Source: Paenalcaligenes sp021793095
Lineage (GTDB): Bacteria; Pseudomonadota; Gammaproteobacteria; Burkholderiales; Burkholderiaceae_B
Reading direction: 5' to 3'
Assembly (NCBI GenBank): GCA_027317645.1
Contig: DAHVQS010000014.1
Coordinates: forward strand, 1 to 40,680
DNA: 40,680 nt
The position numbers and the translations under genes were made by a program. Shown here piece by piece: positions 25,889 to 33,612 of this stretch (the stretch's first letter is position 1; the number at the start of each line of letters is the position of its first letter). The notes beneath the pieces were generated by a model. It saw only the letters and a program-made list of their open reading frames with translations, searched no databases and was not told the origin of the DNA.

Positions 25889-26658
25889 AAATGACGGGCC
25901 AAATGCAGGTTTTCATCGCTGAGCACCTGCTCGGTCGGCCCCCATCCCACCACCTGCCCCGCCAATAATACCGTTTGCGGAAAATGCGCCCGCACCATTT
26001 CTAAATCGTGCAGCACCACAATCACCGTTTTCCCCTGCTGATGCCATTGCAACACGATCTGCAACAGCTGCGCAGAGGTGGCCTCATCGACGGCGGCAAA
26101 CGGCTCATCGAGCAGCACCACCTCGGCCTGCTGCACCGCTACCCGAGCAAACAATACACGCTGTAATTGCCCCCCTGACAGGGTCCCCAATAATCGATGA
26201 GCAAAATCTGCTAACCCCACCTGCTGCAGCGCCTGCTGCACCTGCCCATGCTGTGCGCGGGTCAAAGCGCGAAACGCCCCCACCTCGGCCCACAACCCCA
26301 ATGCCACAAAGTCATACACACTCATGGGAAAGCTCAGATCCAACCCATGGTGTTGTGGCAGATAGGCAAACCGTGCGGTTGAGGCACGCTGGATCTGCCC
26401 CTGTGCTGGGGGTAACTGCCCCACCAAAGCGTTTAAAAAAGTGGATTTGCCCGCGCCATTAGGCCCCACCACTGCATATAAGCCCCCCTGTTGAAACACC
26501 CCTGTGGCATCCCGCACCGCCCACTTCCCCCGCCAGCCCAAACTGACAGAGCGCAGTGTCAAAACCGCTGGGGCAGCATCAGAGGGCACGCCCGTATCAG
26601 ATAGCGCAGCAGGTAAAGGAATGTGGTCAATAGAGGATGGGGAGTTGTTTTTTTTCAT
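25867..26658 (-). CDS. znuC: Zinc ABC transporter ATP-binding protein
   Basis: Cytoplasmic ATPase subunit of 263 residues. It has Walker A GPNGAGKST at 65-73, Q-loop Gln102, signature LSGGQ at 160-164, Walker B VVLLDEP at 180-186 and switch His217. An N-terminal extension of about 30 residues precedes the ABC fold. AGAGGG lies just before the ATG. It is the second gene of the Zur-controlled operon: small membrane protein, znuC, znuBA fusion. The single permease domain must dimerise, as is usual for ZnuBC systems. Confidence 0.94.
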   Translation of the reverse strand: MKKNNSPSSIDHIPLPAALSDTGVPSDAAPAVLTLRSVSLGWRGKWAVRDATGVFQQGGLYAVVGPNGAGKSTFLNALVGQLPPAQGQIQRASTARFAYLPQHHGLDLSFPMSVYDFVALGLWAEVGAFRALTRAQHGQVQQALQQVGLADFAHRLLGTLSGGQLQRVLFARVAVQQAEVVLLDEPFAAVDEATSAQLLQIVLQWHQQGKTVIVVLHDLEMVRAHFPQTVLLAGQVVGWGPTEQVLSDENLHLARHLCAGDFL

Positions 26659-26707
26659 AGACCCTCTGCCCTAAGCGAACAATGCGCCCTGGGAAGCAAA
26701 ATAGGGA

Positions 26708-26845
26708 TTAAAATTCAGATAGCGCCCAAACGGTGAGTGCCCAAATCAGCAACAAAAGCGGTACCACCACAGTCAGACGCTGATAAACGGACGCCAACAA
26801 CCAACTTTTGCGCCTTTTTTGGGCCGACGGTTTACTGCGAGCCAT
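26708..26845 (-). CDS. Small membrane protein (45 residues) heading the zinc operon
   Basis: A short frame with a good ribosome binding site (AGGAGA, seven bases before ATG). The N terminus is very basic (about residues 3-13 hold six Lys or Arg). One hydrophobic helix lies at about 25-42 (LTVVVPLLLLIWALTVWAL), and the end is acidic, SEF. The charge pattern predicts a cytoplasmic N terminus. It ends 49 bases before znuC and begins 30 bases after the Zur box, so it should be the first gene of the zinc-uptake transcript. I do not recognise the family. A role in assembling or tuning the fused transporter is a guess from position. Confidence 0.72.
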   Translation of the reverse strand: MARSKPSAQKRRKSWLLASVYQRLTVVVPLLLLIWALTVWALSEF

Positions 26846-26874
26846 GGGGAGATCTCCTGCCATCTGTAAAGTGT

Positions 26875-26888
26875 TATGTTATAACATA
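26875..26888. promoter_or_regulatory. Zur box between the zinc operon and zur
   Basis: Perfect 14-base palindrome TATGTTATAACATA, matching the core of the proteobacterial Zur operator (ATGTTATAACAT). It lies 30 bases before the small-protein start and 32 bases before the zur start, so it can control both directions. Zinc-loaded Zur would repress uptake and itself. Confidence 0.9.
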
Positions 26889-26919
26889 CCAAACATTGGT
26901 TTAATAGTGAGTAACGACC

Positions 26920-27378
26920 ATGACTGTACAGGTACTGACACCACCCGCTTTACAGGCCCAGCTCAAAATTGCCGAACAGATCTGCCGCCAGCGTAACAAG
27001 CGCCTCACCCCGCTACGTCGCACCGTGCTCGAGATGCTAATTCGTGCCAATCGCAGCCTCAAGGCTTATGAGCTCTTAGAGCGGATGCAAGACGTCCATC
27101 CCGGGGCGGCCCCACCCACGGTATACCGCGCCCTAGATTTTCTCACCGAGCAGGGCCTCATCCACCGCATCGACGCCGTTAATGCCTGGACGGCCTGCGT
27201 GGATGCCGCAGGTGCCCCACATGATCTCTTTGTGGTGTGCACCGAGTGCCGCCAAGTGGTTGAGCTGCATGCCCCCGAGTTGAGCCAACAAATTGCCCAA
27301 TGCAATGCTTTAGCAGGATTTGACTTTGCCAAGCAAGAGACCGAGCTACGCGCCTTGTGCAGTGACTGCACACTGTAA
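26920..27378 (+). CDS. zur: Zinc uptake regulator (Fur family)
   Basis: Zinc-sensing repressor of 152 residues. The winged helix is about 15-85 with the recognition segment APPTVYRALDFLTEQGL. The dimerisation domain carries two CxxC pairs, Cys107/Cys110 and Cys147/Cys150, for structural zinc. The regulatory site can be built from His82, Cys93, His101 and Glu115, as in Zur rather than Fur. It is divergent from the zinc-uptake operon with a perfect Zur box between them, which supports Zur over other Fur-family types. Confidence 0.95.
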   Translation: MTVQVLTPPALQAQLKIAEQICRQRNKRLTPLRRTVLEMLIRANRSLKAYELLERMQDVHPGAAPPTVYRALDFLTEQGLIHRIDAVNAWTACVDAAGAPHDLFVVCTECRQVVELHAPELSQQIAQCNALAGFDFAKQETELRALCSDCTL

Positions 27379-27860
27379 ATTGCCGCCCGTTACGGTCAAT
27401 CGCTGCCTGCCCTCATGCGCGTATTTCCGACAAAAAACTAGGGACTATTGACTGACTAGGTATAACCCTAGGTCACATGGCTCAACCCCTTGAAAACAAA
27501 ACACATTGCCCCCATTTATAGCCTACAAACAGAGATTTACTCATTTGCGCTTTTGCATCGGCTGTGATGTAATCGCAGCTTAACCGGCGCACACCTTTAA
27601 TGAGTGTCGGTACACCAAAGGTATCAACCTGATGATTGGATGCTTTTAAAGCGACCTCAAAGCCTGATAATGGCAAATCTGGGGATTAAAACGGATTGTC
27701 GCATATCTCCTCGTTGCCATTGCTCGGCTTAATATGCAGCAACGGGATGATGGCAGACCATGCATGCGTGACACAGCCTTTGGTGATGTCAGCACGCTGC
27801 GTCCGCCGCTCCAGGCTTTAGGCCGGGGCATTGCCCCACATGACAATAAAGGGAACGATC
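27379..27860. other. Gene-poor region between zur and dksA
   Basis: About 480 bases with no convincing gene. An inverted repeat CTAGGG (27438-27443) / CCCTAG (27466-27471) lies just after zur without a T-run. A minus frame at 27482-27676 starts with TTG, gives 64 residues, has an upstream in-frame stop and no clear ribosome binding site. It reads like protein in places (VPTLIKGVRRLSCDYITADAKAQ) and could be a gene remnant. The rest probably holds the dksA promoter and leader. No Zur box is seen in front of dksA. Confidence 0.5.
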
Positions 27861-28295
27861 ATGGCAAGCAATTCCAATGAACCCAAAGATCTACTCACAG
27901 TAGAAGAACTTGTGGCTATGCCCGAGTCCGAATACATGAACGACGCACAGTTAGCGTTTTTCCGCAACCGCCTCCAAGAGCTCGAGAGCGAGATCCTCGC
28001 TAACGCCGGGGCGACGACTGAAAACCTGCGTGAAACGCAGTTGGCTCCTGACCCTGCCGACCGCGCCACCATCGAAGAAGAGCACGCACTCGAGCTACGC
28101 ACCCGTGACCGCGAGCGCAAACTGCTCAAAAAGGTGCAGTACTCTTTGCAGCTCATCGAAAGCGGTGAGTACGGTTGGTGCGAGGAAACCGGTGAGCCCA
28201 TCGGCATTCAGCGCTTATTGGCCCGACCCACAGCGACCCTCTCGCTCGAGGCCCAAGAGCGCCGTGAAAAACGCCAAAAGCTCTATGGTGACTGA
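27861..28295 (+). CDS. dksA: RNA polymerase-binding transcription factor DksA, zinc-site-less form
   Basis: Works with ppGpp at the RNA polymerase secondary channel in the stringent response. The protein has 144 residues from the ATG at 27861, which has an AAAGGGA site; the frame is open ten codons further upstream. The coiled coil is about 30-100, and its tip DPADRA keeps both functional aspartates (64 and 67). The zinc-finger region keeps only Cys107 (WCEETGEPIG); the other three cysteines are replaced, as in many alpha- and betaproteobacterial DksA proteins. ARPTATLSLEAQERRE follows. It should not bind zinc in the E. coli way. A strong terminator follows. Confidence 0.94.
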   Translation: MASNSNEPKDLLTVEELVAMPESEYMNDAQLAFFRNRLQELESEILANAGATTENLRETQLAPDPADRATIEEEHALELRTRDRERKLLKKVQYSLQLIESGEYGWCEETGEPIGIQRLLARPTATLSLEAQERREKRQKLYGD

Positions 28296-28343
28296 TCACG
28301 CTTAATTGCTCCATGCACCGCACCTGATACAGGTGATTCAATT

Positions 28344-28375
28344 AGCCACGCCAAATCATCGGGCGTGGCTTTTTT
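28344..28375 (+). terminator. Rho-independent terminator of dksA
   Basis: Stem AGCCACGCC (28344-28352) with GGCGTGGCT (28362-28370) and a 9-base loop, followed by TTTTT. A second small palindrome, CACCTG/CAGGTG, lies just upstream at 28321-28335. Confidence 0.92.
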
Positions 28376-28422
28376 GTTTCTTGCCTGCCCACTAAAATTT
28401 TTATTAGCGGCTCTTGAAGTTC

Positions 28423-28450
28423 GGGGAAACGCCCCCACCTACATACAAAA
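28423..28450 (+). promoter_or_regulatory. Possible heat-shock (sigma-32) promoter of hslVU
   Basis: CTTGAAG (28423-28429) and CCCCACCT (28443-28450) are separated by 13 bases, close to the sigma-32 consensus (CTTGAAA, 11-15 bases, CCCCATNT). hslVU is a heat-shock operon in E. coli. A problem is spacing: the predicted start of transcription would fall on the AAGGA ribosome binding site at 28455-28459. Confidence 0.35.
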
Positions 28451-28464
28451 CTGGAAGGAATTTT

Positions 28465-28998
28465 ATGGAACAATTTCACGCTACAACTATCGTTGCGGTA
28501 CGCCGCGGCGCCGACGTCGCCATCGGTGGCGATGGCCAAGTCACACTCGGCAACACCGTCATCAAGGGCACCGCACAAAAAATCCGCCGCCTCTACAAAG
28601 ATACCGTTCTGGCTGGGTTTGCCGGCGCCACTGCCGACGCTTTTACCTTGCAAGAGCGCTTTGAGGCCAAGCTAGAAGAGCACCAGGGCCAACTGCTGCG
28701 CTCTGCCGTTGAGCTCACGCGCGATTGGCGTACCGATCGCATGCTGCGTCGACTCGAGGCCATGCTGCTGGTTGCCGACAAAGAGCACACGCTCATCCTC
28801 ACGGGCAATGGCGACGTGGTTGAGCCCGAGGACGGCGTTGCTGCCATTGGTTCGGGCGGGGCATTTGCCCAGGCCGCCGCGCTTGCATTGGTCAAAAACA
28901 CCGACCTCAGCCCCGCTGAGATCGTCTCTCAGGCACTGAGTATCGCAGGTGATATCTGCATTTACACCAACCAGAACCACGTCATTGAATCTCTTTGA
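28465..28998 (+). CDS. hslV: ATP-dependent protease subunit HslV
   Basis: Threonine protease that forms the double-hexamer core of the HslUV complex. It has 177 residues from the ATG at 28465, preceded by AAGGA. The short propeptide MEQFHA must be removed to expose the catalytic Thr7 (TTIVAVRRG); beta-proteobacterial HslV proteins typically carry this. GDGQVTLGN, AGFAGATADAFTL and the C terminus NQNHVIESL are family hallmarks. hslU starts 20 bases after its stop, so the two form an operon. Confidence 0.96.
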   Translation: MEQFHATTIVAVRRGADVAIGGDGQVTLGNTVIKGTAQKIRRLYKDTVLAGFAGATADAFTLQERFEAKLEEHQGQLLRSAVELTRDWRTDRMLRRLEAMLLVADKEHTLILTGNGDVVEPEDGVAAIGSGGAFAQAAALALVKNTDLSPAEIVSQALSIAGDICIYTNQNHVIESL

Positions 28999-29018
28999 AC
29001 AAACAAGGTTATCTCCCT

Positions 29019-30350
29019 ATGTCAGCTGCAACCATGACACCCGCAGAGATCGTCTCTGAACTCGAAAAAAACATTGTTGGCCAAGAGCGTGCCAAGCGTT
29101 CGGTCGCTGTGGCCCTACGCAACCGCTGGCGCCGTCAGCAGGTCGCCGAACCCCTACGCCATGAAATCGTCCCTAAAAACATCCTGATGATTGGCCCCAC
29201 GGGTGTGGGTAAAACCGAAATCGCCCGTCGTCTGGCCAAACTGGCCAACGCCCCTTTCATCAAGGTCGAGGCCACCAAATTTACTGAGGTCGGTTATGTC
29301 GGACGAGATGTGGAAACCATCATTCGTGACTTGGTCAGCGCCTCAATCAAGCAAACCCGTGAAATTGAAAAACGTCGTGTGCAAACACAGGCCGAGGACG
29401 CCGCCGAGGATCGCATACTGGACGTATTATTACCGCCCTCTCGAGACGCCCAAGGCGAGCCCATGCGCGAGGAAAGCAATACCCGTCAGGTGTCTCGCAA
29501 ACGATTGCGCGAGGGCAAGCTAGACGACACCGAAATTGAAATTGAGTTGGCCCAACCCATGCCTCAAATGGAGATCATGGCCCCTCCTGGGATGGAAGAA
29601 ATGACCGAGCAATTGCGCTCGATGTTTGCAGGGATGGGCCAAGAGCGCAGCAAGCCTCGCAAAGTCACCGTCAAAGAGGCCTTTAAACACCTATGCGAAG
29701 AAGAGGCCGCCAAACGCATCGATGAAGAAGAGCTGCGCGCCGAGGCCGTTCGCAATGCCGAACAAAATGGCATTGTGTTTTTGGATGAAATTGACAAAAT
29801 CACCGCGCGCGAAGGGCAAACCGCTGGCGAGGTGTCACGCCAAGGGGTACAGCGCGACCTGCTCCCCCTCGTTGAGGGCACTACCGTCAATACCAAATAC
29901 GGCGGCGTACGCACGGATCATATCCTCTTTATTGCCTCTGGCGCCTTTCATCTGTCCAAGCCCTCGGACCTCATCCCCGAGTTACAAGGGCGCTTTCCCA
30001 TCCGCGTCGAGCTCGACTCTCTGACGGCAGATGACTTTGTGCGCATCCTCTCTGAAACTGATGCCTCATTAACCAAGCAATACACCGCCCTGATGGCCAC
30101 CGAGGATGTCCATCTAGAATTTACCGATGAGGGGATTCGTCGTCTGGCCGAACTGGCCTATGAGGTCAACGAGCGCACCGAAAACATCGGCGCCCGACGC
30201 CTCTACACCGTGATGGAAAAACTGCTGGATGAGCTCTCATTTCATGCTGGCAGCAAAGGCGAGCAAAAAGTTGTTATTGATGCCGACTACGTCAACGAAC
30301 AGCTCAGCGATGCCGTTCAAAGCGACGACCTAGCGCGTTATGTGCTCTAG
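29019..30350 (+). CDS. hslU: HslUV unfoldase subunit HslU
   Basis: AAA+ ATPase that unfolds proteins and feeds them to HslV. It has 443 residues, the normal length, from the ATG at 29019. Walker A is GPTGVGKTE at 59-67, the pore loop GYVGRD at 92-97, and Walker B GIVFLDEID at 251-259. The intermediate domain (about 110-240) is rich in Glu, Arg and Lys. The sensor-2 region ENIGARRLYTVMEKLLDEL and a C terminus ending DDLARYVL, which docks into HslV, are present. A TTG further upstream overlaps hslV but is less likely as start. Confidence 0.97.
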   Translation: MSAATMTPAEIVSELEKNIVGQERAKRSVAVALRNRWRRQQVAEPLRHEIVPKNILMIGPTGVGKTEIARRLAKLANAPFIKVEATKFTEVGYVGRDVETIIRDLVSASIKQTREIEKRRVQTQAEDAAEDRILDVLLPPSRDAQGEPMREESNTRQVSRKRLREGKLDDTEIEIELAQPMPQMEIMAPPGMEEMTEQLRSMFAGMGQERSKPRKVTVKEAFKHLCEEEAAKRIDEEELRAEAVRNAEQNGIVFLDEIDKITAREGQTAGEVSRQGVQRDLLPLVEGTTVNTKYGGVRTDHILFIASGAFHLSKPSDLIPELQGRFPIRVELDSLTADDFVRILSETDASLTKQYTALMATEDVHLEFTDEGIRRLAELAYEVNERTENIGARRLYTVMEKLLDELSFHAGSKGEQKVVIDADYVNEQLSDAVQSDDLARYVL

Positions 30351-30371
30351 GCCTCTTTGATGACCGCTCAC

Positions 30372-30401
30372 TGCAGGGTAAAGCACAGTAATTACCCTGC
30401 A
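30372..30401 (+). repeat. Inverted repeat downstream of hslU
   Basis: TGCAGGGTAA (30372-30381) pairs perfectly with TTACCCTGCA (30392-30401) around a 10-base loop. No T-run follows. It could stabilise the 3' end of the hslVU message or pause polymerase before the next stem. Confidence 0.5.
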
Positions 30402-30415
30402 ATGAGGCTCCACCG

Positions 30416-30450
30416 CCCGTCACTCTGCAGTTTTTTAGAGTGGCGGGTTT
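30416..30450 (+). terminator. Probable terminator after hslVU
   Basis: An 11-base-pair stem with one G-T pair, CCCGTCACTCT (30416-30426) with AGAGTGGCGGG (30437-30447), followed by TTT. The six T lie in the loop rather than after the stem. It separates hslU from the convergent CusF-like gene. Confidence 0.5.
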
Positions 30451-30525
30451 GCCGTGTAACAGGGTTTACCGTGCAACAGATTTTGTTGTGCAGCAGGCTC
30501 TTTGAGCGGGCCGCCTGTGTGCGCT

Positions 30526-30837
30526 TTAGCGCTTGCGGATACGGATAATCACATACTCACCGTCATCACTGCGGCGTGCTGTAAAACGTACGCTATCACC
30601 CGGGGCCAAGCCCTCCATCATTGACGGCTCAATGAGATACACCAAGGTAATGGCCGGCAGATCTAATTCAGAAATGGCGCCATGTTTGAGGGTAATTTTC
30701 TGATTATCATGATCGAGGCGGCGTACCTCACCCGTGCCGCTACCCTCTTGGGCCATTGCTGGGGTGTGCACAGCCCCTAATGCAAAAAGGGCCACACACA
30801 AAGACAAGAAATAGTTTTTTAATCTCAGCCAGTTCAT
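30526..30837 (-). CDS. Secreted CusF-like small protein lacking the copper ligands
   Basis: Predicted periplasmic protein of 103 residues. The signal peptide ends near PAMAQ (residue 30). Residues 35-100 follow the CusF beta-barrel pattern: TGEVRRLDHDNQKITLKHGAI, then the loop that normally reads NWPEMTM, then LAPGDSVRFTARR. His52 matches CusF His36, but the Trp and two Met ligands are replaced (Leu60, Ile63, Leu65). Copper or silver binding in the CusF manner is therefore unlikely. No copper efflux gene lies nearby; it sits between hslU and an rpiR gene. The actual ligand, if any, is unknown. Confidence 0.78.
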   Translation of the reverse strand: MNWLRLKNYFLSLCVALFALGAVHTPAMAQEGSGTGEVRRLDHDNQKITLKHGAISELDLPAITLVYLIEPSMMEGLAPGDSVRFTARRSDDGEYVIIRIRKR

Positions 30838-30928
30838 AGCAGACTCTCAAGTGTCATCATAAGCTCATTGTACTAATAGAACACCCCGCCGGCATAGCAT
30901 AATCATCCCATTGGGCGCAGCCGCCCCA

Positions 30929-31819
30929 TCACTCATCCTCTTTGGTCCAGTAGGCGCCGATTTGTTGCAGCTGCGTTTCAGCATGCTCTAGCCCACTGAT
31001 GGCCCGACGCCCGGTGCGGGCCAAGACCTGCTCTACCAACACCTCGACCAGGGCAACCGACGCCGTACAAGAAGGAAAAAATGACGGCATATCGGTTGAA
31101 AAGAGTAAATTACAATCCGCCTCTAGCGCAATGGGCGCCACCGGGCTATCGCACAGCGAAAGAATCTTGCAACCCGTTTTGCGGGCCGCCTCATACACCC
31201 GCACAATTTCTTGTGAATACGGGGCAAAGGCAATCAACACAATCACATCACCAGGTCGCAAAGACCGCAGCTCCATCTCAAAGGTCCCGGCCTCACTGCG
31301 CATCATCGTCACTGAGGGACGAAAGAAACGGTACAAATAATGAAAGGTAAAGGCCGAAGCATAAGAGGCCCTAAAGCCAGCCACATAAACACGACGGGCC
31401 TTGACCAAAATATCCACGGCCTTGCTGAGTCGCCCGCTGTTGAGCTCAGATAGCTTTTGTACGTTGTGTGTTTGGGCCTCAACGGCCTTGGCCACCCGGT
31501 CTGGGCGATGCCGCTGCCGTACTACCTTGCGCGCCTGTAAGGCATAAGCATGCTCACCCGCATGCAACGAGTGCACAAAAATCTCTTTTAACCCGGTCCA
31601 CCCCTCATACCCCAAAGACTGAGCCAAACGCACCAAGGTAGCGGGCTGTACCCCAGCCTGTTGAGCAATCTTGCGCATTGAAGAAATCGGCACCTCGGAT
31701 GGATTATCCAATAAATACCGAGCCCCAATTTGAAACTGCGGGGGCATATCAGAAAAACTCTCTTGTAAGCGTTCCGTCAACTCTTGTAGGGAACGCGGTG
31801 CTACTAGATTCATACTCAT
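30929..31819 (-). CDS. RpiR-family transcriptional regulator (HTH plus SIS)
   Basis: Regulator of 296 residues. The N-terminal helix-turn-helix (about 10-85) contains SMRKIAQQAGVQPATLVRLAQSLGY. A C-terminal SIS domain (about 125-270) normally binds sugar phosphates or related ligands and includes VYVAGFRASYASAF and LRPGDVIVLIAFAPYSQE. AGAGGG precedes the tandem starts at 31819 and 31813. It is divergent from a class III aminotransferase gene across about 375 bases with inverted repeats, so that gene is its likely target. In other bacteria RpiR proteins beside aminotransferases control taurine or other amino-compound use; this is a guess here. Confidence 0.92.
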   Translation of the reverse strand: MSMNLVAPRSLQELTERLQESFSDMPPQFQIGARYLLDNPSEVPISSMRKIAQQAGVQPATLVRLAQSLGYEGWTGLKEIFVHSLHAGEHAYALQARKVVRQRHRPDRVAKAVEAQTHNVQKLSELNSGRLSKAVDILVKARRVYVAGFRASYASAFTFHYLYRFFRPSVTMMRSEAGTFEMELRSLRPGDVIVLIAFAPYSQEIVRVYEAARKTGCKILSLCDSPVAPIALEADCNLLFSTDMPSFFPSCTASVALVEVLVEQVLARTGRRAISGLEHAETQLQQIGAYWTKEDE

Positions 31820-31949
31820 AGCATCCCTCTTTAATTCGCTCTAAAAACGAGACGATGACGCAAAAGCGCAACAATTTACTTTTGTTATCGAGTCCACACC
31901 CTTTGTTTTTTGACTTCTATAGTGTGTGCGTTATTCTATATGAAACAGT

Positions 31950-31995
31950 TGTTGCAACACGGACCAATACAACAACGTCACTGCAACACATGTTG
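31950..31995. promoter_or_regulatory. Candidate RpiR operator: paired TGTTG/CAACA repeats
   Basis: TGTTGCAACA (31950-31959) is a perfect palindrome. CAACA-CA-TGTTG (31984-31995) uses the same half-sites in the opposite order 34 bases further on, and another CAACAACG lies between them. They sit in the middle of the AT-rich divergent region between rpiR and the aminotransferase. Binding by the RpiR protein is inference. Confidence 0.45.
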
Positions 31996-32194
31996 AAAAG
32001 CGTTTCCTTAGCAATTAAAACAAAACATTTGTTTCAGTGCTTAGAGAGGGTATTCCCCCATAAATCAATGACATAACTCGTCCTCCATATCACCAGGATT
32101 CAAGTTCTCTTTGCTTTATAACACACCGCTTTGAGCCACTAATTAGCCACGCAGACCACTCTTTGCCCATACTCCATTGATAAAGCCACACACT

Positions 32195-33583
32195 ATGACA
32201 CACGTATTTCACCGCAAACCCAAAAGTACGCTACCTGTAGCCGTTGCTGGCGATGGCATCGAAATCGTCGACCAAGATGGCAAACGCTATATCGATGCCT
32301 GCGGCGGCGCTGCTGTTTCCTGCCTGGGCCACAGCCATCCTGACGTTATCCAGGCCATCAAAGACCAACTGGATCAGTTTGCCTACGCGCATACAGGTTT
32401 TTTTACCAACCAGCCCGCCGAAGAGTTGGCCACCTTTTTGGCCGAACGTGCCCCGGGCGATTTAGACCACGTTTATTTCCTTTCGGGCGGCTCTGAGGCG
32501 GTGGAATCCGCCCTTAAACTCGCACGACAGTACTTTGTCGAGCGCGGCGAGCCCACACGCCGTCTGTACATCGCCCGTCGCCAGAGCTACCACGGCAACA
32601 CCCTCGGCGCCTTAGCGGTTGGCGGCAATGAATGGCGCCGTGAGCCTTTTAAGCCCTTGTTAGCCGAGGCCCACCATGTGTCGCCCTGCTACCCCTATCG
32701 TTATCAACATGAGGGCGAGAGCGACGAACAATACGCACAGCGCCTGGCCGATGAGCTAGAAAATAAAATCCTCGCCCTCGGCCCTGAAAATGTGGCCGCC
32801 TTTGTCGCCGAGACAGTGGTCGGCGCCACTGCCGGGGTGCTGCCCCCCGTGGCCACCTATTTCAAGCGCATCCGCGAGGTCTGCGACCGCTATGGGGTGC
32901 TCTTGATTTTGGATGAGGTCATGGCGGGCATGGGCCGCACTGGGCACCTGTTTGCATGTGCCGAGGACGGTATCGTACCCGATATGATCACCATTGCCAA
33001 AGGGTTAGGTGCAGGTTATCAGCCCATCGGTGCCATGTTGGCCAGCGACCGCATCTATCAAACCATCCTGAATGGCTCGGGCTCTTTTCAACATGGCCAC
33101 ACCTATATGGGGCATGCCACGGCATGTGCGGCCGCCTTGGCCGTGCAACAGGTCATCGAGCGCGACAACCTACTGCACAATGTCCAGCTGCGCGGCGCAC
33201 AATTGCAGGCAGAGCTGCATAGTCATTTAGATAGCCATCCCAATGTCGGACAAATCCGCGGGCGCGGCCTCTTTGTCGGTATTGAGCTGGTCGCCGACAA
33301 AGCCACCAAGGCGCCCTTTGACCCGGCACAAAAAATACACCAAAAAATACGCAGTGCCGCCCTAGAAAATGGCCTGATGATCTACCCCAACGGGGGCACC
33401 ATCGATGGTACCCACGGGGATCATATCCTGCTGGCGCCTGCTTTTGTCTGCACCGCACAAGACATCAGCACCATCGTACAGCGTCTGCATCAGAGTATCG
33501 AGCAGATATTACCCTCGGACTCTCGCTCGGCCAGCGGCACGCCACACGCCCCCAAAAGCCCTATCCTAGAGCCCAGCTCATAG
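32195..33583 (+). CDS. Class III PLP-dependent aminotransferase
   Basis: Transaminase of 462 residues from the ATG at 32195. Fold-type I features are clear: SGGSEAVESALKLARQY, the SYHGNTLGAL segment, cofactor-binding Asp240 in LILDEVMAGMGRTG, and the PLP lysine Lys269 in TIAKGLGAGYQPIGA. The subgroup resembles omega-amino acid:pyruvate and 2,2-dialkylglycine-type enzymes, but the substrate cannot be fixed. A Ser/Pro-rich tail of about 25 residues ends the protein. It is divergent from an RpiR regulator, which probably controls it, and is followed by a likely terminator before the next gene. Confidence 0.93.
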   Translation: MTHVFHRKPKSTLPVAVAGDGIEIVDQDGKRYIDACGGAAVSCLGHSHPDVIQAIKDQLDQFAYAHTGFFTNQPAEELATFLAERAPGDLDHVYFLSGGSEAVESALKLARQYFVERGEPTRRLYIARRQSYHGNTLGALAVGGNEWRREPFKPLLAEAHHVSPCYPYRYQHEGESDEQYAQRLADELENKILALGPENVAAFVAETVVGATAGVLPPVATYFKRIREVCDRYGVLLILDEVMAGMGRTGHLFACAEDGIVPDMITIAKGLGAGYQPIGAMLASDRIYQTILNGSGSFQHGHTYMGHATACAAALAVQQVIERDNLLHNVQLRGAQLQAELHSHLDSHPNVGQIRGRGLFVGIELVADKATKAPFDPAQKIHQKIRSAALENGLMIYPNGGTIDGTHGDHILLAPAFVCTAQDISTIVQRLHQSIEQILPSDSRSASGTPHAPKSPILEPSS

Positions 33584-33612
33584 GGCAGGCGCGGTATCCG
33601 CTATAATTAAAT

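Noticed and set aside
25840..25900. Frameshift or separate start at the znuC-znuBA junction
   Set aside because: Both frames are intact and simply overlap by 22 bases, as coupled genes do.
27646..27846. Minus frame of 66 residues before dksA
   Set aside because: Composition is not protein-like and no start signal is seen; probably chance in the leader region.
27700..27860. Zur box in front of dksA
   Set aside because: No TATGTTATAACATA-like palindrome was found, so zinc control of this dksA is not supported.
31855..32076. Open frame of 73 residues on the plus strand between rpiR and the aminotransferase gene
   Set aside because: No ribosome binding site, low-complexity AT-rich sequence and overlap with the operator repeats; it looks like chance.
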